Assembly (NCBI GenBank): GCA_001817915.1
Contig: MHJJ01000008.1
Span: 1-54,459 of the forward strand
Length of the DNA stretch: 54,459 bases
Direction of reading: 5' to 3'
From: Candidatus Harrisonbacteria bacterium RIFCSPLOWO2_01_FULL_44_18
GTDB taxonomy: Bacteria; Patescibacteriota; Minisyncoccia; UBA6257; WO2-44-18
How positions within the stretch are numbered: position 1 is the first letter of the stretch; the number at the start of each line of letters is the position of its first letter. Positions 20,003-27,842 of the stretch are shown here, in pieces. The position numbers were made by a program, and so were the translations under genes. Under the pieces are notes generated by a model. The model saw only the letters and a list, made by a program, of their open reading frames with translations, searched no databases and had not been told where the DNA came from.

Positions 20003-22240
20003 TTACTTTTTGAGCAATTCCTTGAATATGCTGCTGGGTATTTTGATTTTGCTTTGAACGGCCATTTCTTTAAGTTTTTCCTTGCCGCGCCGCTGTTTTT
20101 TCCAGAGCTTCATTTTGCGAGTCCGGTCGCCGCCGGTTTTACCGAAATTGCCAAGAAGTTTTTTGAACGCCGGAATAGTCTCGCGCGCTATAATCCTCCC
20201 GCCAGCAACCGCCTGAACTGGCTGAACAAACAACTGCTTAGGTAAAAGCTCTTTGAGTTTTTCTACGGTAAACCGCGCTTCTCTTTCAATGTCTTTTTTG
20301 GGCAAAATTCTTGTTAAACCGGGCACTAAATGACCGGCCACCAGCACTTCCAGCTTATCAACTTCCGCCTTTTCATAACCGATGATCTCGTAATGAAATG
20401 AAGCAAACCCTTGCGAAACCGATTTTAATTTATCATCTAAATCGCGGATTAAATCAGCCAGGGGTAATTTTGTCGTAACCATAATTTTATTGCTTAAAGT
20501 TTTCGTTTCTAATTCAGAGAAGCGAAAAATTTCTTTGAGTTGCAAAATGGCGCCTAAAAATTGCGGCGGCGCGACAATTTCTATTTTTGTTATCGGCTCT
20601 TCGGCAACGCCATAGTCATTAGGAAAATCTTTGGGGTTGGTAATGATTTCCCCATCAACTTTGTAAGCAACGGACGGAAAACTATGTACGGTTTCTATTT
20701 GAAATTCTCTCGCCAATCTTTCGGCAGCGATCTCAAAATGCAGCCGTCCTAAAAATCCGCCCTTAAATCCTCTTCCTAAAACTTCGCTCGCATCGGGCTC
20801 AAAAGTCAGCGATGAATCGGTAAGACGCAATTTTCCGAGCGCCTGCTTGAATTTATCGTATTGATCGCTTTCCGCGGGATAAAAAGAAACGAAAACCACC
20901 GGCTGTGGCTCCACATAGCCAGAAAGGGCTACGCACATCCGCGGCCCGCAGATTGTGTCACCGATTTTCAGTTTATTGGGATCTTTAATGCCGGTCGCGA
21001 TGTAACCTATTTCGCCCGTCTTTAACCCGATCGAGGGTTTTAATTGAGGGATGAAATAGCCAATCTCCTTTGCTTTTACCCGAGTCTTGGTTGCCATAAG
21101 TTCGATATCGCCGTTAGTCTGAAATTCTCCGTCAAAAACCCTCACAAACGCCATTATCCCCTTGTGCTCGTCATAAAGAGAATCAAAAATGAGCGCTCTG
21201 TTAATTCCTGCCTCTGATTCCCGCGGGGACGAAACTTTTTTAACAATTGTTTCTAAAAGTTCCGGCACCCCTTCGCCGCTACGGCCGGAAACTTTCAAAA
21301 TCTCGTCTATGCCGACCCCCAGAAGCTCGGCCAAATCTAATACGGCGTCCCGAATTTGCTCTGACTGAGCAATATCAATTTTATTAACCGCTCCGATTAT
21401 TTTTAGTCCCGCTCTTTTGGCATTTTCAAAATTAGCCAATGTCTGCGCCTGAATACCTTGCGTCGCGTCAACTAACAAAACCGCTCCCTCAACCGCCGCC
21501 AGCGCCCGGGAAACTTCATAAGAAAAATCAGAGTGGCCGGGAGTATCTATTAAGTTCAGAATACATTCTGAACTCGCGGACTTCGCGGACTCAAGCGGAC
21601 TTCGCGGACTTTTCCCGTTGCGCGCTTTATCAAAAATAAAGCGTTCTATTTCAACATCTTTCCCGCCAAAATTAACTAAAAGCCCTATTTTATAATCTGA
21701 ACCTTTTAGATATGTTTGTAATTGTATTTTCTCTTTTTTACCGATAAAAGGCAGAGATTTTATTTCCACAATAACTTTATTTTCAATAATAAAATCTGGT
21801 CTGTACACACCCACTTTCTTATCTTCATGAAAGATATCTATAATTTTTTCTTTTTCAAAACTCAAATCGCTTTTTTTAAATTCCTGTTCTAAAATATTTT
21901 GATAAATATTCTCTTTGTGTCCTAGGCCAACGGCTTTTCTAACAGCAAAAAATACGCCACGAATCTTATAGGTTAACTCTTCATATAAGAGCTTGCTTTC
22001 TATTTTTTCCGCGTTGTCCGCTTCCTGTCCGCATTGTCCGCGGTCAGGATGATAAATCATCCTGACAGGCGCCATTTTAATAGTAATTCCTCGTTCTCTT
22101 TCAAGCTCAAGTTGATCTAAATACTGCGGTTTCATCAGTCGTTTTTCTATAGTTCCGGTAATTTCCAAAAGCCGATCCGCTAAAGTTGATTTTCCGTGGT
22201 CAATGTGGGCAATGATTACAAAATTGCGTATGTTATCCAT
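20003..22240 (-). CDS. lepA: Elongation factor 4 (LepA) with GxxExxY domain inserted in the G domain
   Basis: 745 residues; LepA is normally about 600. GTPase motifs: AHIDHGKSTLADRL (P-loop), ERERGITIK (switch I side), DTPGHSDFSYEV (G3) and NKID (G4), then the EF4 domains II, III, V and the C-terminal domain (GGRIIARETIPAFKKLLG, KLWKKQRRGKEKLKEM). Residues about 64-226 are foreign. They carry translated GCGGAC tracts and a GxxExxY nuclease-like domain (signature GHKENIY; core RPDFIIENKVIVEIK with Asp149, Glu159 and Lys161). They enter between switch I and the DTPGH motif, after MAPVRMI and before ILNLIDTPGH. The frame is intact, so the factor may tolerate the insert in a surface loop. Confidence 0.9.
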   Translation of the reverse strand: MDNIRNFVIIAHIDHGKSTLADRLLEITGTIEKRLMKPQYLDQLELERERGITIKMAPVRMIYHPDRGQCGQEADNAEKIESKLLYEELTYKIRGVFFAVRKAVGLGHKENIYQNILEQEFKKSDLSFEKEKIIDIFHEDKKVGVYRPDFIIENKVIVEIKSLPFIGKKEKIQLQTYLKGSDYKIGLLVNFGGKDVEIERFIFDKARNGKSPRSPLESAKSASSECILNLIDTPGHSDFSYEVSRALAAVEGAVLLVDATQGIQAQTLANFENAKRAGLKIIGAVNKIDIAQSEQIRDAVLDLAELLGVGIDEILKVSGRSGEGVPELLETIVKKVSSPRESEAGINRALIFDSLYDEHKGIMAFVRVFDGEFQTNGDIELMATKTRVKAKEIGYFIPQLKPSIGLKTGEIGYIATGIKDPNKLKIGDTICGPRMCVALSGYVEPQPVVFVSFYPAESDQYDKFKQALGKLRLTDSSLTFEPDASEVLGRGFKGGFLGRLHFEIAAERLAREFQIETVHSFPSVAYKVDGEIITNPKDFPNDYGVAEEPITKIEIVAPPQFLGAILQLKEIFRFSELETKTLSNKIMVTTKLPLADLIRDLDDKLKSVSQGFASFHYEIIGYEKAEVDKLEVLVAGHLVPGLTRILPKKDIEREARFTVEKLKELLPKQLFVQPVQAVAGGRIIARETIPAFKKLLGNFGKTGGDRTRKMKLWKKQRRGKEKLKEMAVQSKIKIPSSIFKELLKK
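21553..21574. repeat. Junction palindrome, 3' side of the lepA insert
   Basis: AGTTCAGAAT-AC-ATTCTGAACT. One half encodes the host residues ILN of the conserved ILNLIDTPGH; the other half is its inverted copy on the element side. Confidence 0.85.
22043..22066. repeat. Junction palindrome, 5' side of the lepA insert
   Basis: GTCAGGATGAT-AA-ATCATCCTGAC. The half at 22056-22066 encodes host residues VRMI; the other half (YHPD) is an inverted copy at the element edge. Confidence 0.85.
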
Positions 22241-22260
22241 AAATGCTTAAATATTGTACA

Positions 22261-24603
22261 ATGAAAACTGTGGAAAATACAGGCGAAATTAAGCTAGCCC
22301 GCACCTTAGGTCTGGGCTCGATTATTTTACTGGGCGTAGGCGCCCTATTGGGCGGCGGTATTTTTACTTTACTTGGTCCCGCGGCGGGATTAGCCGGGCC
22401 AGGACTGTTTTTATCTATGCTTTTGGGCGCCGGCGTGGCATTTTTAAATCTCCAAATGTACATCGCCCTAGGCACGACTTTCCCGCGAGCCGGCGGCGGC
22501 TACGTGTGGGTAAAAAAGGGGCTGGGCAATTTTCAAGGATTTTTAGCCGGCTGGTTAGACTGGTTTGCTCATTCGGCTGCCGCCGGTCTATACGCCTTGA
22601 GCTTTGGATTTTACGCCTATGAACTTATAAAAATATTATTCGGGCGCGATCTTAATATAAATATTCTTTCGCTTGAAAAAATTATTGCCGCTTTAGTGGT
22701 TCTCGTCTTTGGCTATTTTCATTGGCGCGGATCAAAAACCAGTAGCCAAGCCGGCAACGTTATCGCCGTATTGCTGTTAGTTATACTGGGGGGATTTATA
22801 ATCTTCGGCGCGATAAAAATTTTGGGTAGCCCGAGCGCTTCATTCGGTCACTTCTCGCCTTTTCTGCCAACCGGAATACTTGGCGTGCTCGCGGCAACAA
22901 GCTTTTTTTACATCGCCTTTGAGGGCTCGGAAATCCAGGTACAAACCGGAGAAGAAACTAAAGATCCAAAACGAAATATTAAAATCGGGCTAATCGCGTC
23001 TTGGGCAATAGTCAGCGGGATCTATCTTTTAATATCGCTTATTATAATCGGAGCAACGCGCGACGGCGGCCCGATCTGGCAAGTGTTGGCCCAATGGGGC
23101 GAAGGAGCAATCGTCAAAGCCGCTCAAAGTTTTATGCCCCTGGGGCAATTTATAATGATTGTCGGCGGCTTACTGGCAAACCTGGCGGCTTTGAACGCGA
23201 CAATTTACTCTTCAAGCCGCGTTTCTTTTGCCTTAGCGAGGGATAACAATATTTGGTCAAGATTGGCTTCGATTCACCTGTCAAATTTAACTCCGCATCT
23301 AGCAGTAATCGCTTCCGCAATCCTTATTTTAATCATGGTCATCTTTCTTCCCCTTTTTGACGTTGCCAGCATCGCCAGCTTGCTTTTCATATTATTGTTC
23401 CTTCAGCTAAATATTGCCGGGATAAACATTCATTTTAAATGGCCCGATACGCAATGGGCTTATAAAATTCCTCTGTTCCCGGTGTTGCCTCTTCTGGCAA
23501 TAATTATTTACGCGATTCTGGCGGTCACTATGATCCAGGTAAACGCAACTGCTTGGATTATCGCGGCTTTTTGGGTACTGCTCGGATTTATAAATTATTT
23601 CGCGTATGCCGAAACAAAAAGCCGCGAACAATTTGAAACGGGAATAGTTTATGAAGAAGCGGTGCGCATCGGCCCCAAAACAGGCAAAAGAATTCTTCTG
23701 CCAATCGCGCCCCATCTTAGCTTGGAAGAAATAAAAAACCTGGCGGAAAACGCCTTTGTGTTGACCAGCAAATACGACGGCGAACTGGTCATTGTAACTA
23801 TCCATGAAATAGCGGCGGCCCTGCCTCTCAATCCGGCAATGATTGAAGAGGGTCTCTTGCAAAGAGAAAAAGAGATCTTCGCCCAACTTCATCAATGGGT
23901 AGAAGAATACAATAAAAAAACCGGTCCGGAAGTTAAAAATATTAATTTCCATAGTTTAATTCTAATCGGCCGGGACATCGTGGACGTTCTCCTTGATGTT
24001 ATTAAGATGGAGGACTGCGATCTGCTGGCGCTTAATTGGACCGGTTACGTAGAGGGGCAAGACGCTATTTTAAGCAGAAAAATTGACCGCATCTTGAGGG
24101 AATCCAAATGCGATTTATTAGTAGTCAAAAATCCTCGCGCTCCGCGATCTATTCTGATCGCCGCCGATCCCAGCGGCCGCGGTCCTTACGCGGAATTGCT
24201 TGGCGAAATTGCCTCGGCTTTTAAAAATTACTATAAATCCTCTTTGTATCTTTTGGGCATCACCGCGGAAGAAGTCCCGGTATATTTAAAACCGGATCCC
24301 AGTCCGGTTCTCGCGGCATTAAAAATGAAAAGGAAGGATTTTAATGAAATAACGTTTGCGCATTCCAGATCCATTACCCGAGCCGTATTGCGGGAAATTA
24401 AAGAAAAAAACATTGATTTGCTGGTCATCGGAGCGGCAAGACCTAAATTGCTAAAAGAAATACGGGTTGGCAATCTGGCCGAAGAACTGGTTAAAAGCGC
24501 TTGGTGTTCCGTGATGATCGCGCGCGGACATGAAGGTACGACAGAAGTATTTTGGAAAAATATGTTGAAAAAAATAATTCCTAAGGCCAAGGAAAGTATT
24601 TGA
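22261..24603 (+). CDS. APC-family amino acid permease with C-terminal universal stress domains
   Basis: 780 residues from the ATG at 22261; an in-frame ATG at 22243 lies 18 bases upstream. Residues about 10-455 form a 12-helix APC transporter starting GLGSIILLGVGALLGGGIF (the TM1 Gly-rich unwound region), with EGSEIQVQTGEETKDPKRN between helices. Residues about 475-775 contain two UspA-like domains (RILLPIAPHLSLEEIKNLAE and RSILIAADPSGRGPYAELLG, ending DLLVIGAARPKLL). It probably imports amino acids; the Usp domains may sense nucleotide. It is divergent from lepA with about 20 bases between starts; a TAAATA 7 bases before the ATG suggests a leaderless mRNA. Confidence 0.88.
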   Translation: MKTVENTGEIKLARTLGLGSIILLGVGALLGGGIFTLLGPAAGLAGPGLFLSMLLGAGVAFLNLQMYIALGTTFPRAGGGYVWVKKGLGNFQGFLAGWLDWFAHSAAAGLYALSFGFYAYELIKILFGRDLNINILSLEKIIAALVVLVFGYFHWRGSKTSSQAGNVIAVLLLVILGGFIIFGAIKILGSPSASFGHFSPFLPTGILGVLAATSFFYIAFEGSEIQVQTGEETKDPKRNIKIGLIASWAIVSGIYLLISLIIIGATRDGGPIWQVLAQWGEGAIVKAAQSFMPLGQFIMIVGGLLANLAALNATIYSSSRVSFALARDNNIWSRLASIHLSNLTPHLAVIASAILILIMVIFLPLFDVASIASLLFILLFLQLNIAGINIHFKWPDTQWAYKIPLFPVLPLLAIIIYAILAVTMIQVNATAWIIAAFWVLLGFINYFAYAETKSREQFETGIVYEEAVRIGPKTGKRILLPIAPHLSLEEIKNLAENAFVLTSKYDGELVIVTIHEIAAALPLNPAMIEEGLLQREKEIFAQLHQWVEEYNKKTGPEVKNINFHSLILIGRDIVDVLLDVIKMEDCDLLALNWTGYVEGQDAILSRKIDRILRESKCDLLVVKNPRAPRSILIAADPSGRGPYAELLGEIASAFKNYYKSSLYLLGITAEEVPVYLKPDPSPVLAALKMKRKDFNEITFAHSRSITRAVLREIKEKNIDLLVIGAARPKLLKEIRVGNLAEELVKSAWCSVMIARGHEGTTEVFWKNMLKKIIPKAKESI

Positions 24604-24628
24604 CAAAATTTAGCGCGGTTGATACTAT
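24600..24628 (+). promoter_or_regulatory. Promoter of the exonuclease gene
   Basis: TTGACA, 17-base spacer, TACTAT; the -35 box overlaps the TGA stop of the permease gene. Confidence 0.75.
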
Positions 24629-24659
24629 TTACATCAGCTCATTTATAGGAGGCAGCATT

Positions 24660-25307
24660 ATGAATTGGCAGGACAGGAGGATTGCTTTTACTGATATTGA
24701 AACTACCGGCCTTGAGCCGTTTTGGTTTCCGGATAATTATGGGCAACATCCCAAATTGTTCGCGCGTCATGAAATCTGCGAAATTGGATTAGTGGTGGCG
24801 TCTCAGCCCGATCTCGAAATTATCGCTAGGGGTAATATAAAAATTAAAATTGAAAGGCCGCGTTTGATTAGCCCCGAAGCAAAAAGAATTAACGGTTACA
24901 ATGAAAAAGATTGGGAATGCGCGACATCGCTTGAAGACGCCCTGAGACAGTATAACAACCTGACTAATGGCGCTATTTTTGCCGCTCATAATGTCGCCTT
25001 TGATTGGGGATTCATGAAGATTGCTTTTACAATCTGCCAAATTCAACCCGCGTTGGACTACCATCGCATTGATCTTCTTAGTTACGCCTTGGCTGTTCTC
25101 CAAACCAAAGGATATTGCCTGACATCCTATCGCCTCAATGATCTGGCAAAGTTTTTGGGCTTGCCACAAGAACCTCTGCCTCATCGAGCGCTTAACGGAG
25201 CTATGCTGGCTTACCAAGTTTACAAAACGCTGCGAACATTAGAGTCGGCCAAGAAAGCTACCCCGTATCAAGCCAACCCATTCGATATTGGCGCTCCGGT
25301 CTCATGA
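24660..25307 (+). CDS. DEDDh-family 3'-5' exonuclease-like protein
   Basis: 215 residues from the ATG at 24660, preceded by TAGGAGG; the upstream extension overlaps the promoter and is rejected. ExoI motif FTDIETTGLEP (Asp and Glu present), ExoII AAHNVAFDWGF (Asp present), ExoIII region LPHRALNGAMLAYQVY: the His is present but the Asp expected five residues later is Gly (with Asn at +4). The fold matches the DnaQ/RNase T group, acting on DNA or RNA ends, but the missing metal ligand makes catalysis doubtful or altered. It is a single-gene unit with its own promoter and terminator. Confidence 0.83.
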   Translation: MNWQDRRIAFTDIETTGLEPFWFPDNYGQHPKLFARHEICEIGLVVASQPDLEIIARGNIKIKIERPRLISPEAKRINGYNEKDWECATSLEDALRQYNNLTNGAIFAAHNVAFDWGFMKIAFTICQIQPALDYHRIDLLSYALAVLQTKGYCLTSYRLNDLAKFLGLPQEPLPHRALNGAMLAYQVYKTLRTLESAKKATPYQANPFDIGAPVS

Positions 25308-25325
25308 CCGGATTTTTTATTTTTG
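25296..25325 (+). terminator. Intrinsic terminator
   Basis: CCGGTC-TCAT-GACCGG followed by ATTTTTTATTTTT; overlaps the TGA stop of the exonuclease gene. Confidence 0.88.
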
Positions 25326-25384
25326 GTATGATATTTGTATCATTAGTACGCATTCGTATATTGGTATCGTTTTAGCGTGAGCAT

Positions 25385-26407
25385 ATGGAGTTTATTTCTG
25401 AACAATCTAATGAGCGCTTGGATAAATTTTTAGCCGCTCACTTAATAAAATTTTCCCGCTCGCGATTCCAGCGGATTATTAAAAACGCGGCCATTAAAGT
25501 GAACGGTCATTTTGTCACCAAATCGGGGTTTAAACTTAAAAAAGGCGACCGAATTGTCATACCGGAAGAAGAAATTCTAAAACCTTCTCAAGCCAAAGAA
25601 TTCACTGTTCAGCCGGAGCCGAATATCCCTCTTAATGTGGTTTATGAAGATGATGACATTGTTGTAATAAACAAACCCGCGGGACTTTTAACTCATCCAA
25701 CTCTAAGCCAGCCGTGCCATACATTAGTAAACGCTTTAGTCGCGAGATACCCGGAGATTATAAAAGTCGGCGAAAGTCCTTTGCGGCCGGGCATAGTTCA
25801 TCGCTTAGACAAAGACACTTCTGGCCTTTTGGTCGCGGCAAAAAACCAAAAAGCATTTTTGTTTCTTAAAGAACAATTTTTGAAACGGGAAGTAACCAAA
25901 AAATACCTCGCGCTGGTTGAGGGGGCGCCAAAAGAAAAAGAAGGCGTGATTGAATACGATATTCGGCCGTCAAAAAAATTTCGCTTAAAGAAGGTGGCGG
26001 TTCAACGCGTTGAACCGGCAAAAAAATCAACGCGCTCCGCCAAAACCAGCTACAAAGTCCGCCAAACTTTTGAGGACCGGTTCGCCCTGCTGGAAGTCGC
26101 GCCGCTCACCGGCCGCACTCACCAAATAAGAGTGCATCTTTCCGCCATTGGCCATCCCATTCTTGGAGACCGTTTGTACGGCTCCAAGACGCGGACTTAC
26201 GCCGACTTAACGCAGACCAGCGCAGAAGAACCTCCGCGTAAATCCGCGTATCCTACGCATGAGTCCGCGGTGCCGCTCAAGCGACACTTCCTGCATGCTT
26301 ATTACTTGAAATTCATCGCCCCGAATAGCACGCCGCTGGCATTAGAAATAGAGTTGCCGGAAGATTTACAAACCATTCTCCAATCTATTGGTTTCCGAAA
26401 CCAATAG
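25385..26407 (+). CDS. rluD: RluA/RluD-family rRNA pseudouridine synthase with in-frame insert
   Basis: 340 residues. An S4 domain (residues about 1-60, NERLDKFLAAHL) precedes the catalytic domain: HRLDKDTSGLLVAAK with the catalytic Asp, and LTGRTHQIRVHLSAIGHPILGD. It isomerises uridines in 23S rRNA. The family would continue from GDRLYG to LKRHFLHAY within about 10 residues. Here about 30 extra residues (KTRTYADLTQTSAEEPPRKS...) are read from a CCGCGTAAATCCGCGTA word tract (26186-26280). The C-terminus (IGFRNQ) and TAG stop come from a palindrome. Both additions are likely tolerated. Confidence 0.9.
   Translation: MEFISEQSNERLDKFLAAHLIKFSRSRFQRIIKNAAIKVNGHFVTKSGFKLKKGDRIVIPEEEILKPSQAKEFTVQPEPNIPLNVVYEDDDIVVINKPAGLLTHPTLSQPCHTLVNALVARYPEIIKVGESPLRPGIVHRLDKDTSGLLVAAKNQKAFLFLKEQFLKREVTKKYLALVEGAPKEKEGVIEYDIRPSKKFRLKKVAVQRVEPAKKSTRSAKTSYKVRQTFEDRFALLEVAPLTGRTHQIRVHLSAIGHPILGDRLYGSKTRTYADLTQTSAEEPPRKSAYPTHESAVPLKRHFLHAYYLKFIAPNSTPLALEIELPEDLQTILQSIGFRNQ
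26186..26280 (+). repeat. GCGGA-word tract inside rluD
   Basis: Words ACGCCGACTTAACGCAGA, CCTCCGCGTAAATCCGCGTA and GAGTCCGCGG. The same vocabulary flanks the GxxExxY elements and fills 1690-1790, so this may be a small derivative inserted in frame. Confidence 0.65.
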
Positions 26408-26410
26408 ATT
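26382..26410. repeat. Palindrome supplying the rluD stop codon
   Basis: AATCTATTGGTTTC-C-GAAACCAATAGATT. The TAG of the second arm is the stop codon of rluD. Related to the palindromes at 206-253 and 311-352. Confidence 0.8.
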
Positions 26411-26526
26411 TAACCTCGCACTAAATTTTGCTGTAAAATCAAAACCGCTATTTCAGGCGGAAGATTTGCCATTTTAACGAAGTAATCGCGAACAACGCGA
26501 ATCTATGCAAAATAATGCGAATACTG

Positions 26527-27114
26527 TTAGAACATAATATCCTCCTCTGCCCGTTTATATTCGTGAATTTCCTCTGATTTAAACCAAAGACTAATTTCGT
26601 GTTCGGCTTCGGCAAGATTACCGGAAGCGTGAACCAAATTTCTGATGCCGCGTTTTTGGGCGTTAGCCAAAACTGCCGAATCCACGGAATAATCGCCGCG
26701 GATTGTGCCCATTTCCGCTTGCGAAGGCATAGTGTTGCCAACCAATTTTCTAACCATTTCTACGGCATGCAATCCTTGAACAACCATCTTAATAATCGGC
26801 CCGGAGGTCATAAAATCTACAATCCAGCCGTGAACCATTCTGCCAATCTTCACCGGATCGTCAGTCCCGACTTCTTTTTCCGGATCAAGTCCGTATTTTT
26901 TATATGTCGCCAAAGTTTTTTCGCCCATTGCTTTAAGGTTTTCTTCGGAATCGGAATAATGTTTATCTAAATCCTCTTTAGTCGCCTGAAACATTCTCAA
27001 AGCGATAACTTTAAGACCGCGCTGCTCAACGCGCTTAATAATTTCGCCGATGAGTCCCCTTTTAACTCCATCGGGCTTTATTAAAACTAATGTTTGTTCT
27101 TCCTTTAACTTCAT
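26527..27114 (-). CDS. ndk: Nucleoside diphosphate kinase
   Basis: 195 residues. TLVLIKPDGVKRGLIGEIIKR is the Ndk start, HYSDSEENL lies in the variable loop region, TIRGDYS follows, and the active-site His is in NLVHASGNLAEAEHEISLWF. It is longer than typical enzymes (about 150) because of an insertion around residues 60-95 (EKTLATYKKYGLDPEKEVG). It transfers phosphate from ATP to other NDPs. Its ATG overlaps the pyrH stop (TAATG), so it is coupled to UMP kinase: a nucleotide-phosphorylation pair. Confidence 0.93.
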   Translation of the reverse strand: MKLKEEQTLVLIKPDGVKRGLIGEIIKRVEQRGLKVIALRMFQATKEDLDKHYSDSEENLKAMGEKTLATYKKYGLDPEKEVGTDDPVKIGRMVHGWIVDFMTSGPIIKMVVQGLHAVEMVRKLVGNTMPSQAEMGTIRGDYSVDSAVLANAQKRGIRNLVHASGNLAEAEHEISLWFKSEEIHEYKRAEEDIMF

Positions 27115-27833
27115 TATTCAACAATTGTACCAATAAATTTCTTTCCTTCAAAGTATTTTTCAAGATTTCCCCAGTTGCCGCCTTTCATAATAATCACTTT
27201 GACGCCAAGCTCTTCGGCTTTTTTGGCGGCAATGGGATCAAAAGGCGTATTCATGCCGGAAATCCATTTATTACCGGTCAGCCGACGAAATTCTTTCCAA
27301 GAAATCTTAGAAATCGGCTTAGCGCCAAGATATTTGCGCGGATCTTTGTTATAAACCCGATCAATGTTGCTCAAGTTAATAACCGTACCCGCTCCAAAAT
27401 GCTCGCAAAGCATCACTGCGTCATAATCGGTGGACCAGCCCGGCTTCCAACCGGCGGCAATCACCACCGGCTCTTCGGCTTTGCGGATATTGTCATAATC
27501 CTTAATTATATTCGGGCTAGCCAAATCGCGGAAAATTGTTCTAACGAGATGCGCGTTAAGTCTGGTCGCGTGAATGCCGAGCCAATCTAAATCATCTTCC
27601 GCGAGCTCCCGACCCAAAACTGCTTTTCCGGCATCTCGATAATGCCGCGCGATATGGCCGCCGCCCACTACAATAAAAAACTGGCGATTCGGATTTTCTG
27701 CCAATTTTTTCCGTATAAAATTGTTAAGGCCGCTTAAAAACTTAGTGTCAATTCCACCGTCGGGGACAACTAAACTGCCGCCAACCGAAATTACTATTTT
27801 CTCGCTTCTCATTTCTAATTTCTCATTTCTCAT
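27114..27833 (-). CDS. pyrH: UMP kinase-like amino acid kinase
   Basis: 239 residues, amino acid kinase fold. KIVISVGGSLVVPDGGID is the N-terminal phosphate loop, FFIVVGGGHIARHYRDA the second, GWKPGWSTDYDAVML and VINLSNIDRVYNKDPR are UMP kinase-like, and ISGMNTPFDPIAAKKAEELG follows. It resembles the archaeal-type PyrH more than the E. coli type, so the assignment is UMP to UDP kinase with fair confidence. The first eleven residues (MRNEKLEMRSE) are encoded by a GAGAAAT word repeat that also ends aspS; the two genes overlap by 11 bases. Confidence 0.87.
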   Translation of the reverse strand: MRNEKLEMRSEKIVISVGGSLVVPDGGIDTKFLSGLNNFIRKKLAENPNRQFFIVVGGGHIARHYRDAGKAVLGRELAEDDLDWLGIHATRLNAHLVRTIFRDLASPNIIKDYDNIRKAEEPVVIAAGWKPGWSTDYDAVMLCEHFGAGTVINLSNIDRVYNKDPRKYLGAKPISKISWKEFRRLTGNKWISGMNTPFDPIAAKKAEELGVKVIIMKGGNWGNLEKYFEGKKFIGTIVE

Positions 27834-27842
27834 TTCTCAATT
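27800..27842 (-). repeat. GAGAAAT word repeat at the aspS/pyrH junction
   Basis: TGAGAAATGAGAAATGAGAAATTAGAAATGAGAAG, five units of 7-8 bases. It encodes the aspS C-terminus (KLRNEK and stop) in one frame and the pyrH N-terminus in another. Confidence 0.85.

Larger units (their letters stand above)
21553..22066 (-). mobile_element. GxxExxY element, copy 2, inserted in lepA
   Basis: 514 bp including the junction palindromes. Coding-strand left tract: GCGGACAAT, GCGGACAGGAA, GCGGACAAC, GCGGA (about 22008-22042). Right tract: four AGTCCGC units (21575-21611), so the tracts are inverted relative to each other. The outer ends are perfect palindromes with 2-base spacers: 22043-22066 and 21553-21574. 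The nuclease-like frame lies between the tracts and is in frame with lepA on both sides. Confidence 0.82.

Noticed and set aside
20003-22240. Intein in LepA
   Set aside because: The insert lacks Hedgehog/intein splicing blocks and begins and ends in translated repeats.
26448-26741. Open frame antisense/overlapping ndk
   Set aside because: Shadow of the ndk gene in another frame; no ribosome binding site or recognisable protein.
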